Assembly: GCA_028282625.1 (NCBI GenBank)
Contig: JANQHP010000130.1
Span: 1 to 15,975, forward strand
Direction: 5' to 3'
DNA: 15,975 nucleotides
From: Rickettsiales bacterium
Lineage (GTDB): Bacteria > Pseudomonadota > Alphaproteobacteria > Rickettsiales > UBA8987
Shown here: in pieces, positions 13,659 through 15,975 of the stretch
How positions within the stretch are numbered: position 1 is the first letter of the stretch
Layout of the letters: the number at the start of each line of letters is the position of its first letter
Notes under the pieces: generated by a model
What the model was told of the DNA's origin: nothing
The model's input: only the letters and a program-made list of their open reading frames with translations
Database searches by the model: none
Translations under genes and position numbers: made by a program

Positions 13659-15014
13659 ATGGCACGTTCTTCTACCGCAACACCGCAGCTTAACCTTGGC
13701 GTACTCCAAAAAGCACAAGAGCTGAAAAAACGGTTATGGTTTGTGTTAGGCGCGCTTGTGGTCTATCGCATTGGCACCTATATCCCCTTGCCCGGTGTCG
13801 ACTCACGCATTTTGGCTGATATGTTCCAGCAGAATGCCGGTGGCTTGCTCGATATTTTTAACATGTTCTCAGGCGGTGCGTTTAGCCGGATGACGATCTT
13901 TGCACTGAACGTCATGCCCTATATTACCGTTTCCATTATTATTCAGATTCTTGCGGTGGTATATCCTTATCTGGCAGAACTGAAAAAAGAAGGGGAAGCA
14001 GGTCGGCGCAAAATCAATCAATATACGCGCTATGGCACCGTCCTCATGGCAAGTGTACAAGGGTTTGGCATTGCTCTCTTTCTTGAAAGCATCGTTTTAG
14101 GCGACCGTGCAGCGGTATTGGACCCTGGTCTTTTCTTCCGCATTCTAACCGTTGTCACGCTGGTGGGCGGCACCATGTTTCTTATGTGGCTTGGCGAACA
14201 AATCAGTGCACGCGGTATTGGTAATGGTATCTCTCTTATTATCTTTGCTGGTATTGTGGCCGAATTGCCGAGCGCACTTGCGAGCACCTTTGAGTTAGGT
14301 CGCACCGGTGCCATTTCCACCCCTTTGATCTTACTCTTTCTGATGCTAGCCATTGGCCTGATTGCCCTCATTGTGTATGTCGAACGCGCGCAACGCCGTA
14401 TCATGGTACAATATCCTAAGCGTCAGGTGGGCAACAAACTTTATGGCGGTGAAAACACCCAGCTGCCACTCAAATTAAACACAGCAGGTGTGATTCCTCC
14501 TATCTTTGCAAGCTCGCTGCTGCTCTTTCCAACAACCATCGCAGGCTTTTCGCAAGGTGGGATGGAGGCCGAAAATGGTGGTGGATTGATGGATATGATC
14601 GCGCTCTATTTGGGTCATGGCCAGCCGCTCTATATTTTGCTCTATATTGCGTGCATTGTATTCTTCTGCTTCTTTTACACCACGCATGTATTTTCCCCAG
14701 CCGATACTGCCGATACCTTAAAACGCAACGGTGGCTTTATTCCTGGTATCAGGCCCGGTAAAAACACCACCGAATATTTGCAATATGTCTTAACGCGTAT
14801 CACCGTAGTCGGCGCGATTTATCTGTCGTTTGTTTGCCTGATTCCAGAGCTGCTTATCTCCCAATATTCCGTGCCGTTTTACTTAGGCGGCACCAGCCTG
14901 CTCATCGTCGTCAATGTCAGCATGGATACCGTTACGCAAATCCAATCGCATTTGCTGGCACACCAATATGAGGGTCTTGTCAAAAAAACACGCTTAAAAG
15001 GTAGGCGCAGATGA
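13659..15014 (+). CDS. secY: Protein translocase subunit SecY
   Basis: SecY is the channel of the Sec translocon in the inner membrane, working with SecE, SecG, SecA and the ribosome. The 451-residue product has the usual length. Ten membrane spans are expected; the first is near residues 22-44 (ending I-P-L-P-G-V-D) and the second near 73-100. The cytoplasmic loops are intact: K-R-Q-V-G-N-K-L-Y-G-G before P-L-K-L-N-T-A-G-V-I-P, and G-G-F-I-P-G-I-R-P-G, whose arginine (Arg357 in E. coli) is essential for SecA-driven export. The C-terminus is basic (K-G-R-R-R). There is no clear ribosome-binding site before the ATG at 13659 (35 bases after rplO). It overlaps adk by ATGA. Confidence 0.98.
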   Translation: MARSSTATPQLNLGVLQKAQELKKRLWFVLGALVVYRIGTYIPLPGVDSRILADMFQQNAGGLLDIFNMFSGGAFSRMTIFALNVMPYITVSIIIQILAVVYPYLAELKKEGEAGRRKINQYTRYGTVLMASVQGFGIALFLESIVLGDRAAVLDPGLFFRILTVVTLVGGTMFLMWLGEQISARGIGNGISLIIFAGIVAELPSALASTFELGRTGAISTPLILLFLMLAIGLIALIVYVERAQRRIMVQYPKRQVGNKLYGGENTQLPLKLNTAGVIPPIFASSLLLFPTTIAGFSQGGMEAENGGGLMDMIALYLGHGQPLYILLYIACIVFFCFFYTTHVFSPADTADTLKRNGGFIPGIRPGKNTTEYLQYVLTRITVVGAIYLSFVCLIPELLISQYSVPFYLGGTSLLIVVNVSMDTVTQIQSHLLAHQYEGLVKKTRLKGRRR

Positions 15015-15598
15015 CCACGATTATTCTTTTTGGACCGCCAGGTGCAGGCAAAGGCACGCAAGCCTCGCTTCTGGCGACGTCGCAACAGATCCCTCAACTT
15101 TCCACCGGCGATATGCTGCGAGCGGCTGTCGCAGCCAAAACCGAGCTCGGCAAAAAAGCCTCCGATATTATGCAATCAGGTGGCTTGGTTTCCGATGACA
15201 TTATTATTGGCATGATTCGTGAGCGGATTGCCGAATCTGATTGCGCTTCTGGATTTTTGCTGGATGGCTTCCCGCGTACCGTGGCACAGGCTGAAGCATT
15301 GGATCACATGCTTCAGGCAACCCACACACGCATTGATTATATCCTGCATCTGAAAGTCAACGATGAAGAACTCATTGCGCGTTGCATGCATCGCCGCGAG
15401 GAAGCCATTTCCGCAGGGCAAACGCCACGCAAAGATGATAATGAAGAAACCGTGCGTGCGCGTCTATCCACCTATCACAAGCAAACATTTCCTGTGCTTG
15501 CTTACTACAACAAAACCATGCCTGATTGTGTCCACGAGATCAATGGCATGCAATCCGTAGAGGAAGTAACCGCGTCCATTCAAGGCATATTGCGTTAG
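15011..15598 (+). CDS. adk: Adenylate kinase, short-LID type
   Basis: Adenylate kinase interconverts ATP plus AMP and two ADP in the cytoplasm. The 195-residue product is the short form found in many alphaproteobacteria; the LID segment is reduced (R-R-E-E-A-I-S-A-G-Q-T-P-R-K-D-D) and has no zinc cysteines. P-loop G-P-P-G-A-G-K-G-T is at 8-16, the AMP-binding L-S-T-G-D-M-L-R at 30-37 and D-G-F-P-R-T at 85-90. Its ATG overlaps the secY stop, so it is co-translated with secY, and it ends the first transcription unit; a separate promoter follows. Confidence 0.97.
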   Translation: MTTIILFGPPGAGKGTQASLLATSQQIPQLSTGDMLRAAVAAKTELGKKASDIMQSGGLVSDDIIIGMIRERIAESDCASGFLLDGFPRTVAQAEALDHMLQATHTRIDYILHLKVNDEELIARCMHRREEAISAGQTPRKDDNEETVRARLSTYHKQTFPVLAYYNKTMPDCVHEINGMQSVEEVTASIQGILR

Positions 15599-15634
15599 AT
15601 GGATGCATCTGGGCAATAAAAATACAAAATTGCA

Positions 15635-15662
15635 TTGACTTTACAGCTTATATAGGTAGATT
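15635..15662 (+). promoter_or_regulatory. Probable promoter of the rpsM unit
   Basis: TTGACT (15635-15640, 5 of 6 to TTGACA) and TAGATT (15657-15662, 4 of 6 to TATAAT) are separated by 16 bases. Transcription would begin near 15669 and give an rpsM leader of about 170 nt. TTAA-N7-TTAG at 15671-15685, just downstream, is one base from a full CtrA box and could be a repressing site, but this is weak. Confidence 0.5.
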
Positions 15663-15754
15663 ACACGGCCTTAAAGTGACCTTAGTGTACAATTAAGCGT
15701 CAATTTATTGCACAAAATCCAGGAATGATCCTAAAGAATGATCATGGAAACGTG

Positions 15755-15817
15755 CAGCATATGTGGCAAGGGCCACATATGCTGAACCATAACCATAAAT
15801 AGGTCAAGCATGTGGCC
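15755..15817 (+). promoter_or_regulatory. Two-state hairpin leader upstream of rpsM
   Basis: Hairpin A is a perfect 13-bp stem: CAGCATATGTGGC (15755-15767) with 15772-15784, loop AAGG. Hairpin B uses the same middle strand: GGCCACAT (15771-15778) and GCT (15781-15783) pair with AGCATGTGGCC (15807-15817), giving 11 bp with a 2-base bulge. A and B exclude each other. Hairpin B ends 10 bases before AAGGAG (15828-15833), the rpsM ribosome-binding site. There is no U-tract after either hairpin, so an intrinsic terminator is unlikely. An ATGATC/GATCAT stem (15725-15730 / 15740-15745) lies just upstream. A ribosomal-protein leader is the likely class; in E. coli the equivalent transcript is controlled by S4, but this fold does not obviously match that pseudoknot. 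Confidence 0.6.
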
Positions 15818-15839
15818 TGTTTAAACGAAGGAGACCAAA

Positions 15840-15975
15840 GTGGCACGTATCGCCGGAGTAAATATCCCTACCAACAAGCGGGTAGCTATTGCCTTGACCT
15901 ATATCTATGGTATCGGGAAAACGGTTTCACGTGATATTTGTGCCAAGGCCAATATTGATACCAATCGCCGTGTAC
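15840..15975 (+). CDS. rpsM: 30S ribosomal protein S13, N-terminal part (3' end outside window)
   Basis: S13 is in the head of the small subunit and contacts the P-site tRNA and the large subunit. The first 45 residues are visible and open: A-R-I-A-G-V-N-I-P-T-N-K-R-V, then L-T-Y-I-Y-G-I-G-K-T, the family start and helix-hairpin-helix-like motif. The start codon is GTG at 15840, set by AAGGAG (15828-15833) 6 bases upstream and by the conserved start; GTG may lower initiation or aid regulation. It probably heads the usual rpsM-rpsK-rpoA-rplQ unit, which lies beyond the window. Confidence 0.96.
   Translation, partial: MARIAGVNIPTNKRVAIALTYIYGIGKTVSRDICAKANIDTNRRV

Noticed and set aside
15597..15610. 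AGATG/CATCT stem at the adk stop, as a terminator
   Set aside because: Only 5 bp with a 4-base loop, and followed by GGGCAATAAAA rather than a U-tract.

Overview
This window carries a conserved chromosomal ribosomal-protein region, almost certainly alphaproteobacterial. Three things support that: the S10-spc gene order closed by secY-adk-rpsM, the alphaproteobacterial style of EF-Tu and SecY, and a full CtrA-type TTAA-N7-TTAA site. Base composition looks moderate (around half GC by eye). I cannot place the organism below class.

Layout on the + strand. Positions 1-298 are the C-terminal end of recR. Positions 299-514 hold a long imperfect palindrome and a probable CtrA-controlled promoter. 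Positions 515-2329 encode a 604-residue protein I do not recognise, with disordered linkers. Positions 2330-2599 are non-coding with several small dyads. Positions 2600-2673 are tRNA-Gly(UCC). Then comes an unbroken convoy: tuf, rpsJ, rplC, rplD, rplW, rplB, rpsS, rplV, rpsC, rplP, rpmC, rpsQ, rplN, rplX, rplE, rpsN, rpsH, rplF, rplR, rpsE, rpmD, rplO, secY, adk. Most gaps are under 40 bases and several genes overlap (rplC/rplD by 11 bases, rplD/rplW and secY/adk by ATGA, rplW/rplB by one base), so translation is probably coupled. Positions 15599-15839 are a leader with its own probable promoter and two mutually exclusive RNA hairpins, in front of rpsM, which starts with GTG and runs off the window.

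How it works together: the genes supply elongation factor Tu, most small- and large-subunit ribosomal proteins, the SecY export channel and adenylate kinase. tRNA-Gly sits directly upstream of tuf, and tuf directly upstream of rpsJ. This joins the usual tufB-type upstream context to the usual tufA-type downstream context, the disposition known from Rickettsia prowazekii and explained there by recombination between two tuf copies.

Most worth a second look: the rpsM leader with its two-state hairpins; the CtrA-like promoter and the unknown protein behind it; the ~114-nt palindrome after recR; the tRNA/tuf junction with a hairpin that buries the tRNA CCA end; the AT-rich, rare-codon patch inside rplE; and low-complexity tails on L3, S5 and L15. 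No mobile element, CRISPR array, rRNA or toxin-type system was seen.
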